From Trichothermofontia sichuanensis B231 (lineage in GTDB: Bacteria > Cyanobacteriota > Cyanobacteriia > B231): a DNA stretch of 64,000 nucleotides. The position numbers were made by a program, and so were the translations under genes. Shown here one piece after another: positions 9,761 to 19,011 of this stretch (positions are counted from its first letter, which is position 1; every line of letters begins with the position of its first letter). The notes below the pieces were generated by a model that was not told the DNA's origin, made no database searches, and saw only the letters and a program-made list of their open reading frames with translations. The stretch is from positions 3,677,741 to 3,741,740 of the forward strand of contig NZ_CP110848.1 of assembly GCF_026240635.1 (NCBI RefSeq). The letters are read 5' to 3'.

Positions 9761-9879
9761 CGAGGGGGAACCATCGGTTCTCCCTCCCTGCGTTAACCGT
9801 GAAGTTCAACGGTGGCAGATAAACTTCCACTCCACACCCATAGCTTGTGACCCTCCGCCTCACTGTCCTATTAACTATT

Positions 9880-9986
9880 TATAGTCATTGCCATTTAGGC
9901 TGAAACAGCCCCCTCACCCCCAGCCCCTCTCCCAGAGCGGGGGAGGGGAGTGAAAAACTGTCTCGTTCTTATTTGGATTGACCATA
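9880..9986 (+). mobile_element. MITE-B copy 2
   Basis: Complete forward copy, TATAGTCATTGCC to GGATTGACCATA, with the CTCTCCCAGAGCGGGGGAG hairpin. Together with repeat C it accounts for most of the 9568-10039 gene-free gap. Confidence 0.8.
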
Positions 9987-10039
9987 AATTCAATGTCAGA
10001 TCGTCAATGTCAGATTGAGGGATGATCCTCCGGCTCAAG

Positions 10040-10705
10040 CTAGGAACTGGGGATCAGGGCAAAACTATCGGCGATCGCCTGAACGGGTGCTGCTGCTCGT
10101 GCCACAATCTCAACCACCTTATGACGGGCTTGGGGGTGCAGCAGGGCCTCCACACAAACCTCGACCACCTGTTGCCGCGCAATACTGCCCTCGAACAACG
10201 TATCTGCCGGTGCCATCACTAGGGGCAGGCTAGGAGGATCATTTTTTAAGCCGCCAGGGCGGACGATCGTATAGGGAATCCCGCTACGTTTGACCACCAT
10301 CTCCGCCTGTTGTTTCCAGAACAGGACCAGCCAGAACAGGTTAAGTAGATGGAAAAACTGCGAAACACAGAGGGACGAAACCAGCACAATGTGTTCAATT
10401 TGGGTAGCTTGGGCAGCCTGTACCAAGTTCTTGGTCCCCGCATAGTCCACCTTGTAGGGACCCATCATATCGAAGCTGGGGCGTGCACCCGTCGCAATAA
10501 TTAGGGCTGTACACCCCGCCATTGCTGATCGTAACCCCGCAGGGTCTAGCACGTCCCCCACGACACCCTCAACTTCAGCGGGTAAAAGGGATTGGGCTAG
10601 GACACGATCGCGGACCAAGGCACGTACCGGAATCTGGCGATCGTGCAGAATTTGGACAATGCGACGTCCCGTTTCGCCCGTTGCTCCAGCCACAAAGACC
10701 TGCAT
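10040..10705 (-). CDS. Atypical SDR / NAD(P)-binding protein
   Basis: A 221-residue Rossmann-fold protein starts MQVFVAGATGETGRRIVQIL, with the GATGxTG dinucleotide motif at residues 6-12. It has LIIATGARPSFDMMGPYKVDYAGT and later IPYTIVRPGGL. It belongs to the atypical SDR group (NAD(P)-binding, PF13460-like), related to Ycf39-like and plant Tic62-like proteins. The YxxxK catalytic pair of classical SDRs is not evident, so it may bind a nucleotide or act as a chaperone rather than a dehydrogenase. The frame is open further upstream to 10966, but the ATG at 10705 matches the family start. It is divergent from the DUF1997 gene. Confidence 0.88.
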   Translation of the reverse strand: MQVFVAGATGETGRRIVQILHDRQIPVRALVRDRVLAQSLLPAEVEGVVGDVLDPAGLRSAMAGCTALIIATGARPSFDMMGPYKVDYAGTKNLVQAAQATQIEHIVLVSSLCVSQFFHLLNLFWLVLFWKQQAEMVVKRSGIPYTIVRPGGLKNDPPSLPLVMAPADTLFEGSIARQQVVEVCVEALLHPQARHKVVEIVARAAAPVQAIADSFALIPSS

Positions 10706-10932
10706 AACAGTATTCGCGTATCCCCAATGATTTAATCGACTAGTTACAATTCTGACTGGTGGCGTGAAGTTTCGATAAACATGAGCGATTTTCCAAGAAA
10801 AATGAGCAAATTCCTCAGCCAACTTGTTGGAGCAGGCAACCAGCGGGGTACTCTGATCCCAAAAGGAAACCGCCGGGGTGGGGGCTAAGTGACCCTTGCG
10901 CCACGTAACCTTTCGATGGATCGCCGCTTTGG

Positions 10933-11658
10933 ATGCAGGACAGCAACATGCAGACACCCTTGACACCCTATCCCATCTCTGATGGGTTTGACCTCGTGAT
11001 TGGGGACTACCCAGATCTGAGTGATGCCGGTGATGCCGCCCATGTCATTATTGATGCGTTTCACGCAGAAGGGGCTGCGGCACAGCCTACTCCAGAGATG
11101 ATGCGGTTCTACAACCACTTTACCGGGACAATGGCGATGAATGCTCCCCCGGATATCGTGGCAGCCTACTTGGGAACTCACCATGAATGGTTCCGGCGGT
11201 GTGCCCACCCGATGAAAGCTGAATTGATTACAGAGAATGGCTATGCCCTCTCCCTGGGGCGGTTTGGCTCCTTTGGCTATGTGGTTGAACCCAAAATCGG
11301 TCTGGACCTGATCCCCCCAGAAGCTGGCATTTATCGGATTCAAACCATTCCCGTCCCCAATTACACCCCCCGTGGCTATGAGGTGGACTTCCGGGCAGAA
11401 CTGGAATTGGTCGAATCGCCGGCACCCCTCCCAGCTAGCGATTGCCCACTTACCCAGGTGGAATGGCGCTTAGATCTAACAGTCTGGCTGCAATTCCCCC
11501 ACTTTATCCAACGTTTGCCTTGTAACCTGATCGTCAAGACTGGTAACCATGTGCTGGGCCAAGTGGTCCGCCAGATCTCCCGACGGCTAACCCATAAAGT
11601 CCAGGAAGACTTCCACCGGCTCCATAATCTGCCCTTGCCCAAAGGGGCTAAACGGTAG
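10933..11658 (+). CDS. DUF1997 family protein
   Basis: A 241-residue protein without signal peptide or membrane segment. It carries the features of the DUF1997 family found in cyanobacteria and plants: MMRFYNHFTGTMAMNAPPDIVAAYL near the N-terminus, FGYVVEPKIGLDLIPPEAGIYRI in the middle, and a C-terminal helical part with GNHVLGQVVRQISRRLTHKVQEDFH. The pattern resembles a START/lipid-binding-like beta fold with a final amphipathic helix. That is inference. No function is established to my knowledge. An alternative ATG lies at 10948. Neighbours are divergent, and a terminator lies about 290 bp downstream. Confidence 0.85.
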   Translation: MQDSNMQTPLTPYPISDGFDLVIGDYPDLSDAGDAAHVIIDAFHAEGAAAQPTPEMMRFYNHFTGTMAMNAPPDIVAAYLGTHHEWFRRCAHPMKAELITENGYALSLGRFGSFGYVVEPKIGLDLIPPEAGIYRIQTIPVPNYTPRGYEVDFRAELELVESPAPLPASDCPLTQVEWRLDLTVWLQFPHFIQRLPCNLIVKTGNHVLGQVVRQISRRLTHKVQEDFHRLHNLPLPKGAKR

Positions 11659-12013
11659 CAATGGTAACGCCCGCAGGCGATCGCCCCCGCTCTTGCCCGC
11701 GCCCCCCGATCATATTAGGGAGTATTTTTAGGGAGTATTTTTACTCAGAAAAGTATTGCAACCCGGCAATAGATCTGTTACATTTTTTTACAGTGAATCG
11801 CTAGCAGTCATGATTAAACCTAGTCAGTTTAGGGCTGCGAGTGTCAGCTTTGGAATTGATTCTCTCGCAATCGGTTGGGGGTTTCCCCGCTTTAGACAAT
11901 CTAAACCAGCCAGATAGCATCTCGCATCTTGGTTTTCTCCTCTTGAGCCTCGGTTAGCCGCCGAGGTTTTTTGTTCATCGCTTACGGTATGATTCAAGAT
12001 ACGATCCGCACGG
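11659..12013. other. Gene-free stretch ending in a terminator
   Basis: No gene is seen. The AT-rich part near 11740-11830 has promoter-like hexamers (TTTACA, then TGATTA at 18 bp), and a clear terminator lies at 11948-11972. The stretch could be a long 3' region of the DUF1997 gene or a separate small RNA of about 150 nt. Confidence 0.4.
11948..11972 (+). terminator. Intrinsic terminator
   Basis: CCTCGG (11948-11953) pairs with CCGAGG (11961-11966), followed by six T. It lies 290 bp after the DUF1997 stop and 42 bp before the next gene. Confidence 0.75.
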
Positions 12014-12481
12014 ATGCGTCAGGCATCTTCATCTCCGATCCTGTCTATGCTGCGCCGAAGTTTCCTTATCTGTGTCTTGGGTATGTGCCTGTGGCTGACC
12101 ACTGTCTGGCGAGCCGCCCCTGCCTTGGCCCTCACCCAGATCAAACTGTCGGATCTCACCTATGAAGCTTGCCCGGAAGAGATCGGCGCTGGAGCCGTAA
12201 CGAGTGATGGCTCGGGAGCCGCCGCTAATTGCTTCCTCATCACGGGAAAAGCTACTAATCCGTCCGGCAAACCCGTCTACAATGCCGATATTTTTGGCCG
12301 TGTCTATGACGCCAATGGTAATCCGGTGATGCAGAACCGCAATCGTCTCGGCGCGATCGAATACTTGCCGCCTGGGACCAGTGATTTCCAACTCCGGATT
12401 TCAGTACCTGCTAGCCAGCCTACTCCCCTGCAATTGAAACAGTTTAAGGCATCAGGTTTTGCGGGCCAGGTGCGGCGTTAA
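12014..12481 (+). CDS. Secreted conserved hypothetical protein
   Basis: A 155-residue protein with an N-terminal signal peptide (hydrophobic stretch RSFLICVLGMCLWLTTVW, then ALA cleavage-like site near residue 40). The mature part has two cysteines (CPEEIG and NCFLITG) that may pair. It is a small beta domain with GKATNPSGKPVYNADIFGRVYDANGNPVMQN and ends QLKQFKASGFAGQVRR. The layout resembles FxLYD-like periplasmic domains and is conserved among cyanobacterial hypothetical proteins. The start could also be ATG at 12047. Function unknown. Confidence 0.8.
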   Translation: MRQASSSPILSMLRRSFLICVLGMCLWLTTVWRAAPALALTQIKLSDLTYEACPEEIGAGAVTSDGSGAAANCFLITGKATNPSGKPVYNADIFGRVYDANGNPVMQNRNRLGAIEYLPPGTSDFQLRISVPASQPTPLQLKQFKASGFAGQVRR

Positions 12482-12565
12482 TGGTGGGCGTTAATGGCGT
12501 GAGTGTTGATGGGGGAAGTTGACCTCAAAGTCTGGCCGGGGCAGCCACTTCCCCCCCGAGTTTCC

Positions 12566-12865
12566 TTAGAAACCGTAGCTACCGTAGGCGACTTGTCGAC
12601 TAACGGTGTTGAGCAAGGTGCTGAGGACAGGATTGAGAAGGAAAATAGCCAGCATGGGGGAGAAGTCCAGACCTCCTAGGGGTGGAATAATTGCTCGAAA
12701 GAGGTTGAGGTAGGGGTCCGTAAGTTGGCTCAGGATCGAAAACGGTGGATTGTACCAGTTCACATTGGGAAACCAACTAAGTAGGATCCGGATAATCAAC
12801 AGAACCAGGTAAAATTGCAGCGCTGTTGATAGGGTAGTAAATAATAGGGACAGAGAAGCATCCAT
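12566..12865 (-). CDS. YggT/Ycf19 family membrane protein
   Basis: A 99-residue protein with two hydrophobic segments, LLFTTLSTALQFYLVLLIIRIL near the N-terminus and a second in the C-terminal third. Between them lie the family motifs LLSWFPNVNWYNPPFSILSQLTDPYLNLFRAIIPP and GGLDFSPMLAIFLL. YggT/Ycf19 proteins are small integral membrane proteins. Plant and algal members act in thylakoid organisation or cytochrome/nucleoid distribution. Its role here is inferred only from the family. It stands alone, convergent with the upstream secreted protein. Confidence 0.9.
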   Translation of the reverse strand: MDASLSLLFTTLSTALQFYLVLLIIRILLSWFPNVNWYNPPFSILSQLTDPYLNLFRAIIPPLGGLDFSPMLAIFLLNPVLSTLLNTVSRQVAYGSYGF

Positions 12866-13168
12866 AGGGAAAACCGTTTTTGATGAGGTCGCTGAATAGG
12901 CTACAACACTTCCATTTAGTTTAACGAATTTTCGTTTAATGAATTCACCCCTCGCTGGTGCAGGGTTTTGCAGCAGTATAGGGTTGTTCTACGGATTGTA
13001 AACAGTCTTCAGATGTGCTTCCAACTGATCCACCTGTTCTTCTGGATAGGTAGTACTGGATAGGTAGCAAAAACTCGGGCATGGCATTCCTAATGCTGTT
13101 GATGCCAGTATAGTAGTGTGTGTAGAGCCGTCCTCGAAGGGCGGGGTTTGAGACCCAATGATTGCTTG

Positions 13169-14254
13169 ATGACACTTGCTTCCTCTCCCCGTTGCTTGCT
13201 GATTACCGGTGGGGCTGGCTTTATTGGGGCCAACTTTGTCCACCATTGGTTCCAACAGTATCCCAACGATCGCCTGGTGGTTCTCGATGCCCTGACCTAT
13301 GCGGGCAATCGCCAGAGCTTGGCACCCCTGGAAGGAGCTGCCAATTTTCGTTTTGTCCAGGGTAATATCTGCGATCGCGAGCTGGTGGAGCAACTCTTGC
13401 GGGAAGAGCCAATCGATACCATTGCCCACTTTGCCGCTGAATCCCACGTCGATCGCTCGATTTTAGGTCCAGGGGCCTTTGTCCAGACCAACGTAGTCGG
13501 GACCTTTACCCTGCTGGAAGCCTTCCGGCAACACTGGTACAGTCTGGGCCAACCGGACACGTACCGCTTTCTCCACGTTTCAACCGATGAGGTGTACGGC
13601 AGCCTTGGCCCCGATGATCCGCCCTTCAGTGAGACCACGCCCTACGCCCCCAACAGCCCCTATTCCGCCTCAAAAGCAGGCAGCGATCACTTGGCGCGGG
13701 CCTATTTCCACACCTATGGCCTCCCCACCCTCATCACCAACTGTTCCAATAACTACGGTCCCTACCACTTTCCGGAAAAGCTGATCCCCCTGTGTTGCAT
13801 CAATATCCTGTTAGGTAAAGCCCTGCCCATCTATGGCGATGGTCAAAACGTGCGCGATTGGCTCTACGTCCAGGACCATTGCCGTGCCCTGGCGATGGTT
13901 ATCCACCACGGCCAACCGGGGGAAACCTATAACATTGGCGGTTGTAACGAGGTGAAGAACCTGGATCTGGTGCAGATGTTGTGTGACCTGATGGATGAGC
14001 TAGCACCAGAGTTGCCCGTGCGTCCCAGTCGCAAGTTGATCACTTTTGTCAAAGACCGACCGGGCCACGATCGTCGCTATGCGATCGATGCTACCAAACT
14101 CCGCACAGAACTCGGTTGGGAACCAACCGTCACCATAGCGGAGGGGTTGCGTCAAACCGTGCAGTGGTTTCTTAACAACCGGGATTGGTGGCAACCACTC
14201 CTCTCGGCGGAATATCAGGACTATTACCAGCAGGTCTATGCCTCATCAGCCTGA
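13169..14254 (+). CDS. rfbB: dTDP-glucose 4,6-dehydratase
   Basis: An extended SDR enzyme that converts dTDP-glucose to dTDP-4-keto-6-deoxyglucose in dTDP-rhamnose synthesis for cell-surface polysaccharide. Motifs seen are [12 protein letters not shown] (NAD binding), [22 protein letters not shown] with the active-site Thr-Asp-Glu, [11 protein letters not shown] (YxxxK), and [16 protein letters not shown]. The C-terminus has [23 protein letters not shown]. The ATG at 13169 gives [15 protein letters not shown] and a normal length of 361 residues. rfbA, rfbC and rfbD are not adjacent. Confidence 0.95.
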   Translation: MTLASSPRCLLITGGAGFIGANFVHHWFQQYPNDRLVVLDALTYAGNRQSLAPLEGAANFRFVQGNICDRELVEQLLREEPIDTIAHFAAESHVDRSILGPGAFVQTNVVGTFTLLEAFRQHWYSLGQPDTYRFLHVSTDEVYGSLGPDDPPFSETTPYAPNSPYSASKAGSDHLARAYFHTYGLPTLITNCSNNYGPYHFPEKLIPLCCINILLGKALPIYGDGQNVRDWLYVQDHCRALAMVIHHGQPGETYNIGGCNEVKNLDLVQMLCDLMDELAPELPVRPSRKLITFVKDRPGHDRRYAIDATKLRTELGWEPTVTIAEGLRQTVQWFLNNRDWWQPLLSAEYQDYYQQVYASSA

Positions 14255-14735
14255 TGATGGTAGTTGTCACCCTCGCCCGCAATCCCTCTTTCAGCAGGGG
14301 GGGAGAGACTTTATAAATCCGGCTCTCCTGCGCGGGGGGCAGGCGGGCGAGGTTGGGGGATAAGGGCTGGCTATTGCCAAATTGGCAGGCTCTCTAGAAT
14401 CGGGTAAAACTTATAGCCATTGCCATTTAGGCTGGAACAGCACCCTCACCCCCAGCCCCTCTCCCAGAGCGGGAGAGGGGAGTGAAAAACTGTATCGTTC
14501 TTATTGGGATTGACCATAACAGCGACTGGCCCACCTATGTTGGGCGATCATGGGTGCAGCCATGACCAGTAATTAATTTTTTGTGGGTATCCCCACTTTG
14601 GTAGACTTGGAAACTGGGACCCTAAAGGATACCTGACGGCATCCATGTCTGGCTGACCTGCTAGTTGGGTTGCAGCTTGGCGAGTTCAAAAAGACGAGAG
14701 ATAGACGCAAACTTTGCCTTGGAGAGGTAGGCTCT
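14255..14735. other. Gene-free stretch with one MITE-B
   Basis: It contains a MITE-B (14412-14518) and the glpX leader. GGAGAG at 14721-14726 precedes the GTG start. No other gene is seen. Confidence 0.5.
14412..14518 (+). mobile_element. MITE-B copy 3
   Basis: Complete forward copy, TATAGCCATTGCC to GGATTGACCATA, with a perfect CTCTCCCAGAGCGGGAGAG core. Confidence 0.8.
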
Positions 14736-15773
14736 GTGGAAAACACCATTAGCTTAGAGATTATTGAGGTTGTTGAAAAGGCGGCGATCGCCTCGGCCCG
14801 TTGGATGGGTAAAGGCGAGAAAAACATCGCTGACCAAGTGGCCGTGGAGGCCATGCGTGAACGGCTGAACCAGATTCACATGCGCGGTCGCATTGTCATT
14901 GGTGAAGGGGAGCGGGATGAAGCACCGATGCTTTACATCGGCGAAGAAGTGGGCATCTGCACTAGACCGGATGCTAAGGACTACTGCAACCCTGAGGAAC
15001 TGGTCGAGATCGACATTGCTGTTGACCCCTGTGAAGGGACTAACCTGGTGGCCTACGGTCAGCCCGGTTCAATGGCGGTGTTGGCGATTTCCGAAAAGGG
15101 GGGCCTTTTCGCGGCGCCCGACTTCTATATGCGTAAGTTGGCTGCGCCAGCCGTGGCTCGTAACCATGTTGATATCCGCAAAACCCCAACGGAAAACCTG
15201 AAGATCCTGGCTGAGTGCATGGATCGCTCAGTTGAAGAACTGGTGGTGGTGGTTATGGATCGCCCCCGTCACAAGGAATTAATCCAGGAAATTCGGCAGG
15301 CGGGGGCACGGGTTCGTCTGATTAGTGATGGGGACGTTTCCGCGGCTCTGTGTTGTGCTTTTTCTGGGACCAACATCCACTGTCTGATGGGGATCGGTGC
15401 CGCTCCAGAAGGCGTGATTTCAGCCGCTGCCATGCGTTGTCTGGGGGGCCACTTCCAGGGTCAACTGGTCTATGATCCTGAAGTCGTGCAGACGGGTCTC
15501 ATTGGTGAGAGCAAGGAGGGCAATATTGCCCGCCTGAAGGAAATGGGGATTGAGGATCCCGATCGCGTTTACAATGCGGATGAACTGGCTTCTGGTGAGA
15601 CCGTCCTCTTTGCTGCTTGCGGGATCACCCCTGGTGTACTGATGCAAGGGGTACGTTACTTCCACGGAGGTGCCCGGACCCAGAGCTTGGTCATCTCCAG
15701 CCAGTCGAAGACTGCCCGCTTTGTGGATACGATCCACATGTTTGAAGAACCCAAGTACCTCCAATTGCATTAA
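14736..15773 (+). CDS. glpX: Class II fructose-1,6/sedoheptulose-1,7-bisphosphatase
   Basis: A 345-residue GlpX-type enzyme hydrolyses both FBP and SBP in the cyanobacterial Calvin cycle. The N-terminal part carries the metal-binding segments [15 protein letters not shown] and [27 protein letters not shown]. Later come [30 protein letters not shown] and a C-terminal [15 protein letters not shown]. The GTG start at 14736 ([10 protein letters not shown]) has GGAGAG ten bases upstream and gives the family's usual length. The frame runs upstream to 14670, but that part has no homology. Regulation by redox or AMP is known for the family and cannot be judged here. Confidence 0.96.
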   Translation: MENTISLEIIEVVEKAAIASARWMGKGEKNIADQVAVEAMRERLNQIHMRGRIVIGEGERDEAPMLYIGEEVGICTRPDAKDYCNPEELVEIDIAVDPCEGTNLVAYGQPGSMAVLAISEKGGLFAAPDFYMRKLAAPAVARNHVDIRKTPTENLKILAECMDRSVEELVVVVMDRPRHKELIQEIRQAGARVRLISDGDVSAALCCAFSGTNIHCLMGIGAAPEGVISAAAMRCLGGHFQGQLVYDPEVVQTGLIGESKEGNIARLKEMGIEDPDRVYNADELASGETVLFAACGITPGVLMQGVRYFHGGARTQSLVISSQSKTARFVDTIHMFEEPKYLQLH

Positions 15774-16086
15774 GCTAACCCTGGACTGGTGTTCAATCAA
15801 GCTGGTCAGTGCCAGCCTGTGGGATAGCCATCACGGCTGTCCCCAGGTAGGCAGGTGTGGCCGTTGTTTGTCAAACATGTAGGAGGTGGTCCCCACAAAC
15901 CCCACGGAACGGACTTCAATCATCTGAACTTTGAAACAGCCGCGGGGGAGCATTCATGGCACGTATTGGGTTGCTGCCTAGAGCCATGCTGCCTAGGGTG
16001 AAGTTAGGCCAGAATACACTTGCCCTGTCCCCCGCTTGATAAACTTGGATGATGCCCTCCCTCGTTAGCAACACGTCATTAACATA
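15774..16086. other. glpX-hemA intergenic region
   Basis: About 310 bp with no gene and no convincing terminator or promoter. Confidence 0.35.
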
Positions 16087-17448
16087 ATGAATATTGCGGT
16101 CATTGGTCTCAGCCACAAAACAGCAACGGTTGAAGTACGAGAAAAACTCAGCATTTCCGAACTCCAGATGCAGGCCGCGATCGCCCAGATCAAGGCCTGT
16201 CCTCACATTGACGAGGTCGCAATCCTCAGTACCTGTAATCGTCTTGAAATCTACTGCGTTACGTCTGAAACCGATCTGGGGTTGCGGGAAGTGATGCAGT
16301 TTCTGGCTGAACATAGCCAGATTCCCCTCAATGATCTGCGTCGGCATTTATTTGTTCTCCTCCATGAGGATGCTGTTATGCGCCTGATGCGGGTGGCGGG
16401 TGGATTAGATAGCCTGGTGCTAGGGGAGGGGCAAATCCTGTCCCAGGTGAAACAAGCCCACAAGCTGGGGCAGCAGTACCAGGGTGTCGATCGCATTCTC
16501 AATCGACTTTTCAAGCAGGCTATTACTGCTGGCAAACGGGTCCGCACGGAAACTGAAATTGGGACAGGCGCGGTTTCCATTAGCTCGGCGGCGGTGGAAC
16601 TGGCTCAACTGAAGGTGCAGGAACAGGCTCGTCTGGCCGATCACGATGGGCACCTAGCCAATCACCATACTGCCGTTCTCTCGAAACCGCTGGAGGAGCA
16701 TCGAGTCGCTATTCTGGGTGCGGGGAAGATGGCGCGGCTACTGGTGCAACACCTGGTTTCCAAGGGGGTCAAAGAGATTACGATTTTGAATCGATCGCGT
16801 CCCCGTGCCGACGAATTGGTGCGACAGTTTTCCGGCAACGGCACCACCATCACTGCCCGCTTAATGGATGACCTATCCCCCGCGCTCCAGGGCGCTGATA
16901 TTGTCTTCACTAGTACATCGGCGACGAGTCCCATTATTGATCGGGCACTCCTGACCTCAGTCTTGGCTCCCCAGCAACCCTTGATGCTGATCGACATTTC
17001 TGTTCCGCGCAACGTCCATGCGGATGTGGAAACCCTGCCTCAGGTACGATCCTTTAACGTAGATGACTTGAAGGAAGTCGTCGCCCAAAACTACGAAAGT
17101 CGGCGACAGATGGCCCAGCAAGCCGAAGCCCTGCTGGAAGAAGAGGCCGAAGCCTTTGACGCCTGGTGGCAAACGCTGGAAACCGTGCCCACCATCAGCA
17201 GTCTGCGGGACAAGGTGGAAACGATCCGGGAGCAAGAGCTAGAAAAAGCCCTCTCGCGCTTGGGATCAGAGTTTGCCGAAAAACACCAAGAGGTCATCGA
17301 GGCCCTGACGCGGGGGATTGTGAATAAGATCCTCCACGACCCAATGGTACAGTTGCGGGCGCAGCAGGATATCGAAATGCGACGACAGGCCATCAAAACC
17401 CTACGAATGCTCTTTAACCTGGACACCGAAGCTATCTCCCAAGGCTAG
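16087..17448 (+). CDS. hemA: Glutamyl-tRNA reductase
   Basis: The first enzyme of the C5 tetrapyrrole pathway, reducing glutamyl-tRNA(Glu) to glutamate-1-semialdehyde with NADPH for heme, chlorophyll and bilins. The N-terminus is [20 protein letters not shown], the catalytic Cys lies in [10 protein letters not shown], and the substrate region is [25 protein letters not shown] binding is at [17 protein letters not shown], and a C-terminal dimerisation helix follows. About 20 residues between the catalytic and NADPH domains ([17 protein letters not shown]) are extra and polar. The length of 453 is slightly long. The ISAs1 remnant begins 90 bp downstream. Confidence 0.96.
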   Translation: MNIAVIGLSHKTATVEVREKLSISELQMQAAIAQIKACPHIDEVAILSTCNRLEIYCVTSETDLGLREVMQFLAEHSQIPLNDLRRHLFVLLHEDAVMRLMRVAGGLDSLVLGEGQILSQVKQAHKLGQQYQGVDRILNRLFKQAITAGKRVRTETEIGTGAVSISSAAVELAQLKVQEQARLADHDGHLANHHTAVLSKPLEEHRVAILGAGKMARLLVQHLVSKGVKEITILNRSRPRADELVRQFSGNGTTITARLMDDLSPALQGADIVFTSTSATSPIIDRALLTSVLAPQQPLMLIDISVPRNVHADVETLPQVRSFNVDDLKEVVAQNYESRRQMAQQAEALLEEEAEAFDAWWQTLETVPTISSLRDKVETIREQELEKALSRLGSEFAEKHQEVIEALTRGIVNKILHDPMVQLRAQQDIEMRRQAIKTLRMLFNLDTEAISQG

Positions 17449-17536
17449 CTCGGTATTCTCGCTGATCCCCTGCCCCGTGCTCTCCGTGTCTCTTGCAAAC
17501 AGAGGGTTGTGCGTATGAGCTTTTGGAGTGAGATTT

Positions 17537-17887
17537 TGCGGGTTGAGCGTTGGGGCCAGCGCGGGGGTCAAGCGTTTAGCGAGAGTATGGGTTACATCAC
17601 CAACCGCGAAGGCAGTGCCGAGCCATTTTGGGCACACATTCAGGAGCATTGGGGCATTGAGAACCGCTGACACTGGGTGCGCGATGTTGACTTTGCGGGA
17701 GATACCGCGCGTGCGGGGGGCAAGGCGCTGAGCATTTGGGCGATTTGGAATTGTTTTGTGATCACGATCGTGCGTCAGCGAGCGTTTCGGACGATTCCGC
17801 CAGGGGTGCGGGCGCTGAGCAACCAACTTCAGCTAGTCTATGCGCTCCTGACGCAAGGTTTTTCTCCCTCTAAATGCAACCACCCTG
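17537..17887 (+). mobile_element. ISAs1-family remnant (transposase C-terminus and one end)
   Basis: The sequence is nearly identical to the left part of the element at 51446-52638, in the opposite orientation. It encodes the end of an ISAs1-type DDE transposase: WGQRGGQAFSESMGYITN, HIQEHWGIENR, then HWVRDVDFAGDTARAGG and IWAIWNCFVITIVRQR. An in-frame TGA separates ENR from HWVRD; the same TGA is in the other copy. The 3' end is the terminal inverted repeat, read outward as TAAATGCAACCACCCTG, which abuts a MITE-B hairpin at 17888. The 5' two thirds of the element are missing. Confidence 0.85.
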
Positions 17888-17953
17888 CTCTCCCAGAGCG
17901 GGAGAGGGGTGGGGGGTGAGGGTGGTGTTTCAGCCTAAATTGCAATGACTATA
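17888..17953 (-). mobile_element. MITE-B copy 4 (truncated by ISAs1)
   Basis: Only the hairpin core and one end (CCTAAATTGCAATGACTATA) remain. The other half is cut exactly at the ISAs1 terminus. Confidence 0.7.
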
Positions 17954-18901
17954 TCAAGGCTGCTTGACTGGTTGATTCAAGGAATTTCTTTCCCAGAATA
18001 CACCTTGGCAATAGCCTTGAATTCCAGGCTCAGTCTCAGCAAGTTCAAGTCGCTTTTCTGCCAGGCAACAGTACAGTTCATCCAGTTCTACTCCCAAAAA
18101 CTGCCTACCTAGTTTCTTGGCTACTACCGAGGTGGTACCGGAGCCCAGAAACGGATCAAAGACGACATCACCCGGATTGGAACTAGCCAGAATAATTTTG
18201 GCAAGCAATTTTTCTGGTTTTTGCGTGGGATGATCCGTATTTTCTGACATTGACCAGAAAGGAACTGTCAAATCTGTCCATAAGTTGGAAGGACAGGTAA
18301 GACGATAATTGCCGGTTGCTGTCATCTCCCAATCCTTGGGTACACCCTTGATCCTGTAAGGAGCGATCACTTTACGTTTCAGCTTGACGGCATCAACGTT
18401 GAAGGTATAGGTGTTAGAAACTGTACAAAACCAGATATCTTCAGACGCATTTTTCCAATTTTTACTGGCCCCACGGCCTTTTTCGCGCTCCCAAGTGATC
18501 CGATTACGAACCTGAAAGCGATTCTTAATGGCTGTAAAAACAGCCACTGACGATTGCCAATCGCAACAAATATAAATAGAACTGGTGGGCTTTAGCAGTC
18601 TCTCTAATCCCGATAGGCAGCCATCTAGCCACCGTGTGTAGGCATCTAAATCCTGTTTCTTAAAGCTGTTAGAGTTAAATGTTTTATTTAAATTATAAGG
18701 TGGATCAATAAACAGTAAATCAACTGACGCCTGTGGCAGAAAATCCATGATTTGGAAAATATCCTGATGGATGGTTCGGTTAATAATTTTTGACAGTCGA
18801 GCTGGCTGATCTAATTGTATTAATCTCTGTCTATATTTAGCGATCTCCTGCTCACTTAAAGTCAGGGTTCGATTACGAGGGGCACGTGGCTTATCTTGCA
18901 T
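17954..18901 (-). CDS. Orphan DNA adenine methyltransferase (beta class)
   Basis: A 315-residue SAM-dependent DNA methyltransferase. Motif IV LLFIDPPYNLNKTF (about residue 85) precedes motif I VVFDPFLGSGTTSVVAKKLG (about 245), the order of beta-class enzymes. DPPY points to N6-adenine rather than N4-cytosine methylation. The middle holds the target-recognition region. No restriction gene lies beside it, so it is solitary or carried as an accessory gene. The coding sequence is visibly more AT-rich and poorer in HIP1 sites than its neighbours. It lies directly beside an IS remnant and MITE-B, which suggests acquisition. Target sequence unknown. Confidence 0.9.
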   Translation of the reverse strand: MQDKPRAPRNRTLTLSEQEIAKYRQRLIQLDQPARLSKIINRTIHQDIFQIMDFLPQASVDLLFIDPPYNLNKTFNSNSFKKQDLDAYTRWLDGCLSGLERLLKPTSSIYICCDWQSSVAVFTAIKNRFQVRNRITWEREKGRGASKNWKNASEDIWFCTVSNTYTFNVDAVKLKRKVIAPYRIKGVPKDWEMTATGNYRLTCPSNLWTDLTVPFWSMSENTDHPTQKPEKLLAKIILASSNPGDVVFDPFLGSGTTSVVAKKLGRQFLGVELDELYCCLAEKRLELAETEPGIQGYCQGVFWERNSLNQPVKQP

Positions 18902-19011
18902 CTGACTATTGGAGGGACAGGCTTGACTGCATCCTTTAGGTTACTCCCATTCCTGCTTCCCGGCTCCGTATACTTCCGTATACTGAAGTACGTCCATCAC
19001 TGACGGGCACG

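Noticed and set aside
11770-11800. NtcA-like site near TGTTACATTTTTTTACAGT
   Set aside because: The left half is GTT instead of GTA and the spacing does not fit GTA-N8-TAC well.
17401-17826. 141-residue minus-strand frame across the hemA end and ISAs1 remnant
   Set aside because: It reappears in part at 51507-51692 only because the IS sequence is repeated; the true transposase reads the other way.
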